Assembly (NCBI GenBank): GCA_030706605.1
Contig: JAUZOE010000003.1
Span: 124,001-188,000 of the forward strand
DNA: 64,000 nt
Source: Bacteroidota bacterium
Lineage (GTDB): Bacteria > Bacteroidota > Bacteroidia > Chitinophagales > Chitinophagaceae
Direction: 5' to 3'
The position numbers and the translations under genes were made by a program. Shown here in pieces: positions 18,931 through 28,299 of the stretch; the stretch's first letter is position 1; each line of letters opens with the position of its first letter. A model generated the notes under the pieces. It saw only the letters and a program-made list of their open reading frames with translations, was not told the DNA's origin and did not search any database.

Positions 18931-19548
18931 ATGAAATCTACTTTACGCTACCAGAAAATAATACAATATTTTTTGCAGGGGTTGCTGATACTTGGTCCTG
19001 TCTCTATCACACTTTATTTTATATATGCTGTTTTCGATAAAATTGACAGCATACTCCGGCCTGAAATTAATATTCCTGGAATAGGGTTCATTATTATTAT
19101 TGCTTTCATATTTACTATGGGGTATTTGAGTTCTTTCTTTGTTATGGGAAGGTTGCTATCATTCATGGATAAATTTTTGGAAAGAACACCGGGTATAAAA
19201 CTTTTTTATTCTTTTATTCGCGATTTTTTTGAAGCATTTGCTGGAAACAAAAAGAAATTTACAAAAAATGTGCTAGCCTGTGTAGATGATAAAGACGTAT
19301 GGCGTGTAGGTTTTATCACGCAGGAAGATATGAGCAGTTTTGGTATGGAAAATTATGTAGCCGTTTATCTGCCAATGGCTTATTCTGTAGCGGGTAATGT
19401 ATATATAGTGCCTAAAGAAAGAATCAGGCCGATTACCAATATTGGTGCAGCTCAATCCATGAAATTTGCGGTAAGTGGAGGGGTTACACAAACCATTACA
19501 GATAGCCCGGAGGATCCCATGGCAGAGGCAATTCATCCAAATAAGTAG
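18931..19548 (+). CDS. DUF502 family membrane protein
   Basis: 205 residues from the ATG at 18931. Two TM helices lie at about 13-33 and 50-72, followed by a soluble C-terminal domain with the conserved TPGIKLFYSFIRDFFEAF and FIPTGPNP-type region (here YLPMAYSVAGNVYIVP). DUF502 proteins are widespread in bacteria and plants, and their function is unresolved. I chose 18931 over the in-frame TTG at 18907 because the latter sits in a promoter box and adds non-conserved residues. The zinc hydrolase gene follows after 5 bp, so they are likely cotranscribed. Confidence 0.85.
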   Translation: MKSTLRYQKIIQYFLQGLLILGPVSITLYFIYAVFDKIDSILRPEINIPGIGFIIIIAFIFTMGYLSSFFVMGRLLSFMDKFLERTPGIKLFYSFIRDFFEAFAGNKKKFTKNVLACVDDKDVWRVGFITQEDMSSFGMENYVAVYLPMAYSVAGNVYIVPKERIRPITNIGAAQSMKFAVSGGVTQTITDSPEDPMAEAIHPNK

Positions 19549-19553
19549 CTATT

Positions 19554-20519
19554 TTGAAAAAATGTGTATTATTATTTTGTATGATGAGTATAGCTTCCCA
19601 ATGTTTTTGCTGGGGGTTTTATGCGCATAAAAAAATTAATTATTACGCTGTTTTTCTACTACCACCTCAAATGCTGGTTTTGTATAAACCTAATATTGAA
19701 TTCATCTCTGAACATGCTGTTGATCCAGATAAAAGAAGATACGCTGTGGCCGCTGAAGGGCCAAGGCATTTTATAGACATAGATGTATATGGCAAATATC
19801 CGTATCCTAATCTGCCCCGTACCTGGAAAGATGCTGTGGCAAAATTTGGCGAAGATTCTTTGACTAACAATGGAATTGTTCCCTGGTATATACAAATGAT
19901 GTTGCGAAGATTAACAAATGCCTTTAAGAATAAAAATTTTTCATCAATAATGAAAAACAGTGCCGAAATAGGACATTATATAGCAGATGCTCATGTGCCG
20001 CTGCATGCCAGCAGTAATTATAACGGGCAAAAGACCGGGCAAAAGGGAATTCATGGATTTTGGGAAAGCAGGATTCCTGAATTATTAGCTGAGAAGAATT
20101 TTAATTTTTTTATCGGGAAGGCAGAATACATTAAAGACCCTGGAACTTTCATCTGGAAAAGGATTTTGGAAAGCACTTTAGCTGTTGATTCTGTTTTAAA
20201 ATTTGAAAAAGAATTGTCTGTTCAATTTCCTGCAGACAAAAAGTATTCTTTTGAGAAAAGAAACAATATGGTTGTCAGGCAATATTCTTCTGCTTATACC
20301 AAGGCATACAATAAAAAATTGAATGGAATGGTAGAGCGCCGGATGAGGCAATCTATTTTTGCAGTTGCTTCTTTTTGGTATACTGCCTGGGTCAATGCAG
20401 GCCAACCTGACCTGGCCGGCTTAGCCAAACAATCTTTTTCGGAAAATGATTTAAAAGAATTTGATGAATTAAATAGGAAATGGCAAGACAATAAAATTAA
20501 AGGAAGAGAGGGTGAGTAA
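19554..20519 (+). CDS. S1/P1 nuclease / zinc-dependent phospholipase C superfamily protein, secreted
   Basis: 321 residues. A TTG start at 19554 gives a normal signal peptide (Met-Lys-Lys, hydrophobic core); the first ATG would cut off its charged N-terminus. Mature protein begins near the Trp in CFCWGFYAH, matching the N-terminal Trp zinc ligand of this fold. Further expected ligands are visible: His in YAHKK, His/Asp in PRHFIDID, HYIADAHVPLH, and His in GIHGFWES. The trinuclear zinc hydrolase fold is therefore likely. Whether the substrate is nucleic acid or phospholipid cannot be decided. It follows the DUF502 gene closely. Confidence 0.75.
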   Translation: MKKCVLLFCMMSIASQCFCWGFYAHKKINYYAVFLLPPQMLVLYKPNIEFISEHAVDPDKRRYAVAAEGPRHFIDIDVYGKYPYPNLPRTWKDAVAKFGEDSLTNNGIVPWYIQMMLRRLTNAFKNKNFSSIMKNSAEIGHYIADAHVPLHASSNYNGQKTGQKGIHGFWESRIPELLAEKNFNFFIGKAEYIKDPGTFIWKRILESTLAVDSVLKFEKELSVQFPADKKYSFEKRNNMVVRQYSSAYTKAYNKKLNGMVERRMRQSIFAVASFWYTAWVNAGQPDLAGLAKQSFSENDLKEFDELNRKWQDNKIKGREGE

Positions 20520-20551
20520 AATATATCCACATCTTAAGGTGATTAATTATT

Positions 20552-20559
20552 TACTTTTG
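20552..20559 (+). promoter_or_regulatory. Candidate -7 box for serC
   Basis: TACTTTTG fits TAnnTTTG, 18 bp before the serC ATG at 20578. No -33 TTG is evident. Its position favours the ATG over the in-frame GTG at 20512. Confidence 0.4.
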
Positions 20560-20577
20560 CATTCAAAAATTTTAAAA

Positions 20578-21675
20578 ATGGCGATAAAAAATTCTAACAT
20601 AACTGAATCAGCATATATTCATAATTTCAATGCAGGACCATCTATACTTCCACGGGAAGTTATTGATAAAGCTTCCGAAGCGATTTTAAATTTTAATAAT
20701 AGCGGTTTATCTATTTTAGAAATAGGCCATCGCACCCCACTTTTTGAATCAGTAATGGAAGAAGCCAGGTCATTGGTAAGGGAATTAATGGATCTTGACG
20801 AGGATCATGAAGTTTTGTTTTTGCATGGTGGTGCAACCACGCAATTTATGCAGGTTCCAATGAACCTCCTGAATGAAAAAGATACAGCAGCCTATGCTGA
20901 TACTGGCGTGTGGAGTACAAAGGCCATAAAAGAAGCCCGGCTTTTTGGTAATGCTGAAATAGTGTGCAGTTCAAAAGAAAGTTCTTTTAATTTTATTCCA
21001 AAAGATTTTGCGGTACCAAGTGATTCAAAATATTTTCATATCACTACTAACAATACTATCTATGGTACACAATGGCAAAAAATTCCGGAAACAAGTGTGC
21101 CTTTGATCGCAGATATGTCCAGCGATATCTTTAGCAGGAAACTCAATTTCAATTCTTTTGCTCTTATTTATGCCGGGGCGCAAAAAAATATGGGTGCTGC
21201 CGGAGTTAACCTGCTTGTAGTCAATAAAAACATTTTAGGAAAGGTAAATCGTGCTATTCCTTCAATTATGGATTACAGGAATCACATTAAAGAAAAAAGT
21301 ATGCTGAATACTCCTCCAGTTTTTGCAGTTTTTGTGAGTTTGCTTACGCTACGTTGGATAAAAGAAAATGGCGGAGTAGATAGTTTTGAAAAAAGAAATA
21401 CTCAAAAAGCTGAGCTGCTTTATTCAGCTATTGATAAAAGTAATTTATTTAATGCAACTACTGTCAAAGAAGACCGGAGCAAAATGAATGTTTGTTTTGT
21501 GATGGACGATAAAGAGATGGAAAAAAAGTTTCTTGAATTTGCAACAGAAAATAATATTTACGGTATAAAAGGCCACCGCTTGGTAGGTGGTTTTCGGGCT
21601 TCGTTATATAATGCTTTGCCTTATAGTAGTGTGGAATACCTGGTAGAAAAAATGGAAGAATTTGAAGAATCGTAA
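20578..21675 (+). CDS. serC: Phosphoserine aminotransferase
   Basis: PLP-dependent class V aminotransferase that converts 3-phosphohydroxypyruvate plus glutamate to phosphoserine and 2-oxoglutarate in serine synthesis; it may also serve pyridoxal phosphate synthesis. The opening HNFNAGPSILP is diagnostic. The PLP lysine is Lys203 in AGAQKNMGAAG, and the C-terminal RLVGGFRASLYNA segment matches the family. The ATG at 20578 gives 365 residues, the usual length; an upstream GTG at 20512 overlaps the previous gene and adds 22 non-family residues. Neither serA nor serB lies nearby, and the DUF1015 gene is about 11 kb away. Confidence 0.95.
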   Translation: MAIKNSNITESAYIHNFNAGPSILPREVIDKASEAILNFNNSGLSILEIGHRTPLFESVMEEARSLVRELMDLDEDHEVLFLHGGATTQFMQVPMNLLNEKDTAAYADTGVWSTKAIKEARLFGNAEIVCSSKESSFNFIPKDFAVPSDSKYFHITTNNTIYGTQWQKIPETSVPLIADMSSDIFSRKLNFNSFALIYAGAQKNMGAAGVNLLVVNKNILGKVNRAIPSIMDYRNHIKEKSMLNTPPVFAVFVSLLTLRWIKENGGVDSFEKRNTQKAELLYSAIDKSNLFNATTVKEDRSKMNVCFVMDDKEMEKKFLEFATENNIYGIKGHRLVGGFRASLYNALPYSSVEYLVEKMEEFEES

Positions 21676-21691
21676 TTAGCAGGTCATCGCT

Positions 21692-22522
21692 TCACATAAA
21701 CCTGGAAATGAGGATTCGTATGCCTACAATCCCAAGGGAAATAGCCAATGCCTTAATAATTATTTTACCATGAATTTTTCTGGATAAATAGGCGCCTAAC
21801 TGTGCGCCTGGGATTACGCCGATTACCAACCCAATTACCATTTTTAAAATCAATGGGTCATTATAACTTCCTTCTGTTATGTGAACGATGACGCTTACAG
21901 TGGCCATTATAGCCAGGATGAAATGAGAGGTAGCAGTAGCTATATGTACAGGAAAAAGCAGCCACTCTGCCATTGCGGGAACATGAATGATTCCGCCGCC
22001 TATTCCTAATAAAGGAGAAAAGTATCCAACCAGGATACTCAAAATAATCCCTTTTCTGATGTCGTAAGCATAATCATAATGGATATTCCATTTATCAGTC
22101 AAATGCTGGTGTACCCATCCTTTATGTTCGGTTACCGGTTTTTTGTCGGATTCTTTTTCTCCACCTTTCAAAAATAGAAAAACTGCCAGGCCCAGAAGCA
22201 TGATTCCAAAAATGATGTCAAATACATTTATTGGAATTATTTTGGTAGTGTACACACCAAGTATGGAACCCGGGATAGTGCATATTGCAAAAATAATTCC
22301 TGCTTTATAATCTACCCTTTTTGTGGTCATGTAAGCAACAGAGCCTGAAATAGCATTGGCGGCAACTACGGCCATTGAAATAGCTGTGATGGTTTCAGGC
22401 GTAAAAGTGGGTTGTATAATAATTAATAATGGCACCAGGATAAATCCGCCACCCGCGCCAATCAGGGTCCCGATTGCACCAATAATAAACCCAATGAGTA
22501 ATAATAAATAGATATTTTCCAT
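21692..22522 (-). CDS. TauE/SafE (TSUP) family membrane permease
   Basis: About 276 residues from the ATG at 22522, with around eight TM helices in two homologous halves. The two half motifs GAGGGFILVPLL (near the N-terminus) and GIGGGIIHVPAM (after residue 160) are the TSUP signature. The family exports sulfite, organosulfonates or related anions; no substrate can be chosen here. An in-frame ATG at 22588 would add 22 residues before the normal TM1 start, so I prefer the shorter form. It is in the same direction as the DsbA-like and polA genes. Confidence 0.88.
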   Translation of the reverse strand: MENIYLLLLIGFIIGAIGTLIGAGGGFILVPLLIIIQPTFTPETITAISMAVVAANAISGSVAYMTTKRVDYKAGIIFAICTIPGSILGVYTTKIIPINVFDIIFGIMLLGLAVFLFLKGGEKESDKKPVTEHKGWVHQHLTDKWNIHYDYAYDIRKGIILSILVGYFSPLLGIGGGIIHVPAMAEWLLFPVHIATATSHFILAIMATVSVIVHITEGSYNDPLILKMVIGLVIGVIPGAQLGAYLSRKIHGKIIIKALAISLGIVGIRILISRFM

Positions 22523-22631
22523 GAGAAAATTGCAAGCCTGCAATGTGTTGAAATTTCTGCCGGCTGGTAAAAATAGAAAACTTCTCATAAAGCTAATGCT
22601 TCGATATTATTTTTAGCTAAATGATTATGTG

Positions 22632-23285
22632 TTATATGGGAATATCATTTTCTTTTAGAACATTTTGAATTCTTTCATTCAAGGTTTCATATGGAGTATA
22701 ACCCCGGGTTATCATATAAAATTTTGTTTCGCTTAGTTGAATAAAAACTGCCGGGAAGCCATCCACTTTTAATTGTTTGCACAATGCAAATTCATAATAA
22801 GCCTGTTCTTTATATTCTTCATCCATCAGTTTTTCATAAAATTCTTCAGCAGGGATATTGTATTTGTCCAACAATAAACGATAAGCTTCATCATCTGTGA
22901 GATCCCGGCCTTCGAAGTGAAGTGCATATTGCAAATCAGACGCAAAACTTATTTGTTGATCAGGGTGGTAGTCTTTAAAAATGCATAAAGCAATAGCCGG
23001 CTTTTCTGAATTGGGAAACCAATCGCTTGCATCAGGATGTTTAATATGCCATAAATAATCTTCTCCAAATTTTGTGCCGGTTATTTCTTCAACACGTTGA
23101 TAAGCTGTTTCAATATATTTTGCTGTAGCGCCTATGGATACAGGCTCTTCGGGCAAGATCATTCCCCCGGAAAGTACTTCAAAATCGAGTTTGTCCTTAT
23201 ATTCAGAATGTATTTTTTTAATGACTTCACTGAAGCCGTAGCACCATCCGCAATAAGCATCGTAACAATAAATAAGTGTGGGCAT
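22632..23285 (-). CDS. DsbA family thioredoxin-fold protein (FrnE-like)
   Basis: 217 residues. The redox motif is Cys12-Gly-Trp-Cys15 (YDAYCGWCYG) near the N-terminus. The long helical insertion typical of the DsbA/FrnE group follows, and the cis-proline loop is seen as VDGFPAVFI. There is no signal peptide, so it is probably a cytoplasmic thiol-disulfide oxidoreductase rather than a periplasmic DsbA. It begins 9 bp after polA, reading the same way, so cotranscription is likely. Confidence 0.85.
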   Translation of the reverse strand: MPTLIYCYDAYCGWCYGFSEVIKKIHSEYKDKLDFEVLSGGMILPEEPVSIGATAKYIETAYQRVEEITGTKFGEDYLWHIKHPDASDWFPNSEKPAIALCIFKDYHPDQQISFASDLQYALHFEGRDLTDDEAYRLLLDKYNIPAEEFYEKLMDEEYKEQAYYEFALCKQLKVDGFPAVFIQLSETKFYMITRGYTPYETLNERIQNVLKENDIPI

Positions 23286-23294
23286 AATTTTTTT

Positions 23295-26111
23295 TTAATG
23301 GGCTTCCAGCCAGTTTTCGCCAACTCCGATTTCCGCTTCTACCGGTACTTCATTGGGAAGTTTGAGTGCATTTTTCATTAACTCCAAAATGATGGGCTGT
23401 ATAATTTCCACTTCTGATTTGTGGGCATCAAAAACCAATTCATCGTGCACCTGTAAAATCATTTTTGATTTGAAGTTGTGTTTTTTAAATTCGCGGTGTA
23501 CATCTATCATGGCCAGTTTGATCATATCGGCAGCAGTCCCCTGTATTGGAGAATTAATAGCATTTCTTTCAGCATAGCCACGAACTGTAAAATTGGAAGA
23601 ATTGATATCTTTCAACCAGCGTTTGCGGCCCATAAGCGTTTCCACATAACCGTTAGTCTTGCAAAACTGAATGGTATCATCCATATATTTCTGGATATGA
23701 GAGAATTGCTTTTTATAATTATCAATGATCTCTTTAGCTTCCGTCCGGCTTATTCCTAAATTTTCTGCAAGTCCGAAAGCGCCCTGTCCATATATAATTC
23801 CAAAGTTGACACTTTTGGCCCTGTAGCGCATTTCTTTGGTAACCTCTTCTTCGGTTACGTTGAACACTTTTGCGGCAGTAGCTGTATGAATGTCCTTGTT
23901 TTGTTTAAAAGCTTCGCACATAGCAGAGTCACCACTGATACCGGCGACAATCCGTAATTCGATCTGGGAGTAATCTGCCGAAACAATCACATGATCGCTA
24001 TCTCGTGGAATAAATGCTTTCCTGATTTCACGCCCTCTTTCAGTTCTTATAGGAATATTTTGCAGATTGGGATTGTTACTGCTCAACCTGCCTGTTACTG
24101 CAATTGCCTGCCCGTAAGAAGTGTGTACTCTGCCAGTTTTTTTATTAATTAATTGTGGCAAAGCATCTACATAAGTAGATTTGAGTTTGGTGAGTTCACG
24201 GAAATTTAAAATATCTTCTACAATAGGATTTTCTTTGGCAAGTTTGAGTAATACATCTTCTCCTGTAGCATGTTGCCCGCCTTTTGTTTTTTTAATTTTA
24301 TCGCCTATTTGCATTTTTTCAAAGAGTACTTCGCCGAGTTGTTTTGGAGAGGCCAGGTTGAATTTGATGCCTGCCTGTTCATAAACACTTTTTTCGCATT
24401 TTTGAGCTTCTGTTTCCAGTTCCTTGGAATACCTATTTAAAAATTCAGTGTCTACATTCACGCCTTCAAACTCCATATCCATCAATACTTTCACCAAAGG
24501 GGTTTCTACTTTGTTAAACACCTTTTCCACATTTTTTGTTTTTAACAAAGGAATAAAAGCTTCTTTTAATTGCAGGGTAATATCCGCATCTTCGGCAGCA
24601 TATTCTTTAGCTTTCTCTACCTCTACATCGCGCATATTTCCCTGCCCTTTACCTTTTTTCCCGATTAATTCAGTAATGGAAACCGGGGCATAACTCAGGT
24701 ATTGTGCACTCAGTAAATCCATATTTCTTCTTCCTTCACTTTCTATGACATAATGCGCCAGCATAGTGTCAAAAAGGTTTCCTTTTATTTCTATGCCATA
24801 CCATTTTAATATAATTAAATCATACTTTATGTTTTGGCCTATCCACAATTTTGATTCATCATTAAACAGTGAAATAAAATGATGCAAAATGTCGTGTGTC
24901 TTTTCTTCGTCAGCAGGACATGGAACATAATAACCTTCTCCTTTTTTATAAGAAAAACTCAGGCCAACCAATTCTGCTTCATTCGGGTCAACGTTTGTTG
25001 TTTCTGTATCAAATGAAATTTCTTTTTGGGCAGATAGTTTTTTAACCAAATCCTTTATGACTTCTTCTCCTTCTACTAACTCGTAATGATGAGGCGTATT
25101 GCTGATATTTTTATCAGCGGCAAGCCCGGATTCTTCTTCACTCACTTTTTCATCTCTTTTTGCTGGAGACTGTGTTTCGCTGGCATTGCCAAAAAGATCT
25201 GTTTGTATTACAGTCTTTGGTGCTTCAAACACGCTGTACGCTTCGCCAAGAATTCTTTTGCCTAATGTTTTAAACTCCAGTTCAGCAAAAATATCTTTAA
25301 GCGCTTCGGTATCATAGTCTTTTATCCTGAAATTTTCTTCATGAAAATCGCACGGGACTTTGGTAATGATGGTTGCCAGCTTTTTACTCAGGATTGCCAT
25401 TTCTTTTCCGGCTCTTATTTTTTCTCCCAATGCGCCTTTTATATTTTCGGCATCAGCCAATACATTTTCGATAGTTTCATATTGTGCTAATAATTTCGCA
25501 GCCGTTTTTTCCCCAACTCCGGCAATGCCCGGAATATTATCTGCGGCATCCCCCATCAACCCGAGAATATCAATTACCTGGCTTACATTTTTAATTCCCC
25601 ATTTTTCACATACTTCTTTTTCCCCCATTATTTCCACTTTACCGCCCTGGTAACCTGGTTTATAAATTTTAATATTTTGGGTAACCAACTGGCCAAAATC
25701 TTTATCGGGTGTTACCATAAAAACTTCATAGCCTTCTTTTTCTGCCTGTTGAGCCAGGGCGCCTATGATGTCATCTGCTTCATAGCCATCACATTCTACT
25801 ACAGGCAAATTAAACCCTTCAATTATTTTTTTGATATCCGGAATAGAGGCCAGCAGATCTTCCGGGATTTCCTGTCGATGTGCTTTGTAATCCGCAAAAT
25901 CAGTATGCCTTTCTGTGGGCGCATGAGTGTCGAAAGCTACTGCAAGATGAGTAGGTTTTTCTTTGCTGATGAGGTCAAATAAAGTATTGGTAAAGCCAAA
26001 TTGGGCATTGGTATTCTTTCCTTTTGAAGTAATTATCGGGCTGCGGATGAGTGCATAATATGCCCGGTATATAAGTGCCATCGCATCAAGCAAAAAAAGT
26101 TTTTTTTCCAT
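23295..26111 (-). CDS. polA: DNA polymerase I
   Basis: 938-residue family A polymerase for Okazaki-fragment processing and repair. The N-terminal 5'-nuclease domain occupies about 1-290. The 3'-5' exonuclease domain follows and looks active: Asp/Glu in SFDTETT, the Asn/Asp pair in GQNIKYD, and Tyr/Asp in YAAEDAD. The polymerase domain has motif A DYSQIELRI (Asp713), motif B around RAKSVNFGIIYGQG, and motif C QVHDELVFD (Asp890). Length is normal. It leads a short minus-strand run with the DsbA-like gene. Confidence 0.97.
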   Translation of the reverse strand: MEKKLFLLDAMALIYRAYYALIRSPIITSKGKNTNAQFGFTNTLFDLISKEKPTHLAVAFDTHAPTERHTDFADYKAHRQEIPEDLLASIPDIKKIIEGFNLPVVECDGYEADDIIGALAQQAEKEGYEVFMVTPDKDFGQLVTQNIKIYKPGYQGGKVEIMGEKEVCEKWGIKNVSQVIDILGLMGDAADNIPGIAGVGEKTAAKLLAQYETIENVLADAENIKGALGEKIRAGKEMAILSKKLATIITKVPCDFHEENFRIKDYDTEALKDIFAELEFKTLGKRILGEAYSVFEAPKTVIQTDLFGNASETQSPAKRDEKVSEEESGLAADKNISNTPHHYELVEGEEVIKDLVKKLSAQKEISFDTETTNVDPNEAELVGLSFSYKKGEGYYVPCPADEEKTHDILHHFISLFNDESKLWIGQNIKYDLIILKWYGIEIKGNLFDTMLAHYVIESEGRRNMDLLSAQYLSYAPVSITELIGKKGKGQGNMRDVEVEKAKEYAAEDADITLQLKEAFIPLLKTKNVEKVFNKVETPLVKVLMDMEFEGVNVDTEFLNRYSKELETEAQKCEKSVYEQAGIKFNLASPKQLGEVLFEKMQIGDKIKKTKGGQHATGEDVLLKLAKENPIVEDILNFRELTKLKSTYVDALPQLINKKTGRVHTSYGQAIAVTGRLSSNNPNLQNIPIRTERGREIRKAFIPRDSDHVIVSADYSQIELRIVAGISGDSAMCEAFKQNKDIHTATAAKVFNVTEEEVTKEMRYRAKSVNFGIIYGQGAFGLAENLGISRTEAKEIIDNYKKQFSHIQKYMDDTIQFCKTNGYVETLMGRKRWLKDINSSNFTVRGYAERNAINSPIQGTAADMIKLAMIDVHREFKKHNFKSKMILQVHDELVFDAHKSEVEIIQPIILELMKNALKLPNEVPVEAEIGVGENWLEAH

Positions 26112-26180
26112 CCGGTAAAGGTATGAAAAGCACTATTTTAAAAACTAATTGTTTAAGGTAATGCTATTATTTAAAATAAT

Positions 26181-26912
26181 TCAAAACCTGGATTCAATAT
26201 AATAAGGCAACATAGCGCGCCATGTGGGCCAGTCGTGCATCATATCATTACCCCAGATGTCCAGTTCATAATTAATTCCCTTATCGTATAGCACTTTGGC
26301 AAATCGCCCTGCAGCGCGGGGATCTTCGTAATCGCCACTTCCGGAAAGTATATGAATATGATGGCTTTTGCGGATATTTTCAAGATACCAGTTATCTGTA
26401 AGGTTCGGCATATAATCCATCGGGGAATTAAAATATACCTGTTCATCACTAAAGCCTTTGGTGTATTCATGCAAATCATAAACTCCGCTCATCGACATAA
26501 CACCGTTGATAATATCAGGACGTTTTAAAAATAAATTCATGCTGTGCAGAGCGCCAAAACTTGCACCGCAGGTTATTATTGGTGTTTCTGCAGAAGTGGC
26601 CACTTTTATGAAAGGAATTACTTCATTAAAAACATATTGGTTAAACTGGTTGTGCCTGATTGCTTTATGTTCACCTAACATATCATTGTTCATCCAGCTT
26701 TCATTGTTGATGCTGTTGATGGAAAAAACTTTTATTTTTCCTGAATCAATATGCGGAGCAAGACTATCAATTAAATCAAAACGCTCGTATTCCAGGTAAT
26801 CGGCAGCAGCCGTTGGAATTAATAAAAGTGCAAATCCATAATCGCCATAAGTAGCCACGGGCATATCTCTATTTACGGAAGGGCTGTACCATGAAGTAAG
26901 TTCTCTTTTCAT
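26181..26912 (-). CDS. Alpha/beta hydrolase, putative esterase (esterase D-like family)
   Basis: 243 residues with an alpha/beta hydrolase layout. The nucleophile elbow is CGASFGALHS (GxSxG). The acid is probably the Asp in SGSGDYED and the histidine the one in MMHDWPTW near the C-terminus. No signal peptide, so it is cytoplasmic. It resembles the putative-esterase family that includes EsD/Fes-like proteins. The natural substrate is unknown. It stands alone 69 bp after the polA start region, same strand. Confidence 0.8.
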   Translation of the reverse strand: MKRELTSWYSPSVNRDMPVATYGDYGFALLLIPTAAADYLEYERFDLIDSLAPHIDSGKIKVFSINSINNESWMNNDMLGEHKAIRHNQFNQYVFNEVIPFIKVATSAETPIITCGASFGALHSMNLFLKRPDIINGVMSMSGVYDLHEYTKGFSDEQVYFNSPMDYMPNLTDNWYLENIRKSHHIHILSGSGDYEDPRAAGRFAKVLYDKGINYELDIWGNDMMHDWPTWRAMLPYYIESRF

Positions 26913-26957
26913 TCAAATAAATATTCCTGAAATTAAAACAATTTACGATCTCAAAAT

Positions 26958-27563
26958 TCATATCAATTTCTTCTTCAGTTTCTCTTTAACCTCTCCAAAC
27001 CATTCATCTTTTAAAATGCTCAAAACAATGCTGTCTCTTCTTACATTCTCATCTCTTGTTGGCATATGACTTCTAAAAACCCCTTCCACTTTGCAACCGA
27101 TCGCTTTCATTGCCGCTATACTTCTTTCATTATTATTGTCTGCCCTAAATTCTACTCTTTCCATTCCCAAATCTTCAAAGGCAAAAGACAGTAAAAGAAA
27201 TTTGCAATGTCTGTTTAAGCCGGTTCTTTGAAAATTTTCCCCATACCACGTGTATCCAAGTTGCAATGTTTTAAAAGGAATATTGATGTCGTAAAACCTG
27301 GTGCTTCCGGCATATTCGCCTGTTTGTTTATCAAAAACAATAAAAGGATATTCCTTTCCCTTAGTTCGGGCTTCAAGCGCAATCTCCATATAATTAGCAA
27401 GACCTTCTTCTCCGGCGGCAGTAATCAGTGAATATTTCCAAAGCTCAGGTTCGTTCAATGCAAATGGCGAAAGATTATCAAAATCTTCTAATTTCAAAGG
27501 ACGAAGTAACACGCGATCGTCTTCTAAAATATATTCTTCTGTTGGCTCAAACTCAACTGGCAT
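26958..27563 (-). CDS. GNAT family N-acetyltransferase (RimJ/RimL-like)
   Basis: 201 residues. N-terminal strand LEDDRVLLRPLKLEDF and the later block YGENFQRTGLNRHCKFLLLSFAFEDLGMERVEF follow the RimJ/RimL-type GNAT pattern; NNERSIAAMKAIGCKVEGVFR is the conserved C-terminal motif. The classical pyrophosphate loop is degenerate (ENFQRTGLN). Substrate unknown; such enzymes acetylate protein N-termini, amino acids or small amines. Confidence 0.87.
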   Translation of the reverse strand: MPVEFEPTEEYILEDDRVLLRPLKLEDFDNLSPFALNEPELWKYSLITAAGEEGLANYMEIALEARTKGKEYPFIVFDKQTGEYAGSTRFYDINIPFKTLQLGYTWYGENFQRTGLNRHCKFLLLSFAFEDLGMERVEFRADNNNERSIAAMKAIGCKVEGVFRSHMPTRDENVRRDSIVLSILKDEWFGEVKEKLKKKLI

Positions 27564-27687
27564 AAAATAATAACGTTTGTAAAATAAAAATTAAATAAAA
27601 TTGTTGGTTTACAGTTTCGTACTAAATAAAGATAATCACCTCTTTCCAATTTTACTTAATTTCAATCTTTTTAAAAAATTGAATAGA

Positions 27688-28242
27688 ATGGAAAAACCAA
27701 CTACTTATTGCGATGTGGTATTATTAATGGACAAAACCAATCTTCATCGGATATACCACGATACAGCTTATGGATTTCCTATCGGGAGCGATGATGAACT
27801 TTTCGGTCGTCTGATCCTGGAAATTAACCAGGCCGGTCTTAGCTGGTCAACAATATTGAATAAGCAGGAAAATTTCAGAAAGGCATATAAGAATTTCAGC
27901 GTCAAAAAAATTGCAGCATTCAAAGAAAAAGATTTTGAAAGACTGATGAATGATGCGGGTATTATCCGTAACCGGCTCAAAATAAATGCAGCTATCGAAA
28001 ACGCGAAAATCATTTTGCTGCTTCAAAAAGATTTTGGGTCGTTTAAAAAATGGATAGAACATCATCATCCAAAAACAAAAGAAGAATGGGTAAAGATTTT
28101 TAAAAAAACTTTCAAATTTACCGGCGGAGAAATTGTAAATGAATTTTTAATGAGCACCGGCTATTTGCCCGGCGCGCATATTAAAAGTTGCCCTGTTTAT
28201 AAAAAAGTATTGAAGGCAAAACCTGCGTTTTTGAAAAAGTGA
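27688..28242 (+). CDS. tag: DNA-3-methyladenine glycosylase I
   Basis: Base-excision repair glycosylase removing 3-methyladenine. From the ATG at 27688 it has 184 residues, close to the E. coli enzyme. The zinc ligands fit Cys8, His24, His164 and Cys168 (HIKSC). The catalytic-pocket glutamate is Glu45 in LILEINQAGLSW, and GIIRNRLKI is the DNA-binding hairpin. The family's Glu-Trp in YHDxEWG is Ala-Tyr here, a mild divergence. An in-frame TTG at 27601 would add 29 unrelated residues, so I reject it. Confidence 0.92.
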   Translation: MEKPTTYCDVVLLMDKTNLHRIYHDTAYGFPIGSDDELFGRLILEINQAGLSWSTILNKQENFRKAYKNFSVKKIAAFKEKDFERLMNDAGIIRNRLKINAAIENAKIILLLQKDFGSFKKWIEHHHPKTKEEWVKIFKKTFKFTGGEIVNEFLMSTGYLPGAHIKSCPVYKKVLKAKPAFLKK

Positions 28243-28299
28243 AAATCTATCTCTAAGTCAGAAAATTTTTTAGAAACTTCCTGGTTTCTCGCCAGCAGG

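Noticed and set aside
20512-20577. Longer serC beginning at a GTG overlapping the previous gene
   Set aside because: The added residues are non-family and contain the candidate promoter box; the ATG at 20578 gives normal SerC length.
23295-26111. Loss of proofreading in PolA, as in some bacteria
   Set aside because: The exonuclease residues (DTE, GQNIKYD, YAAEDAD) are all present.
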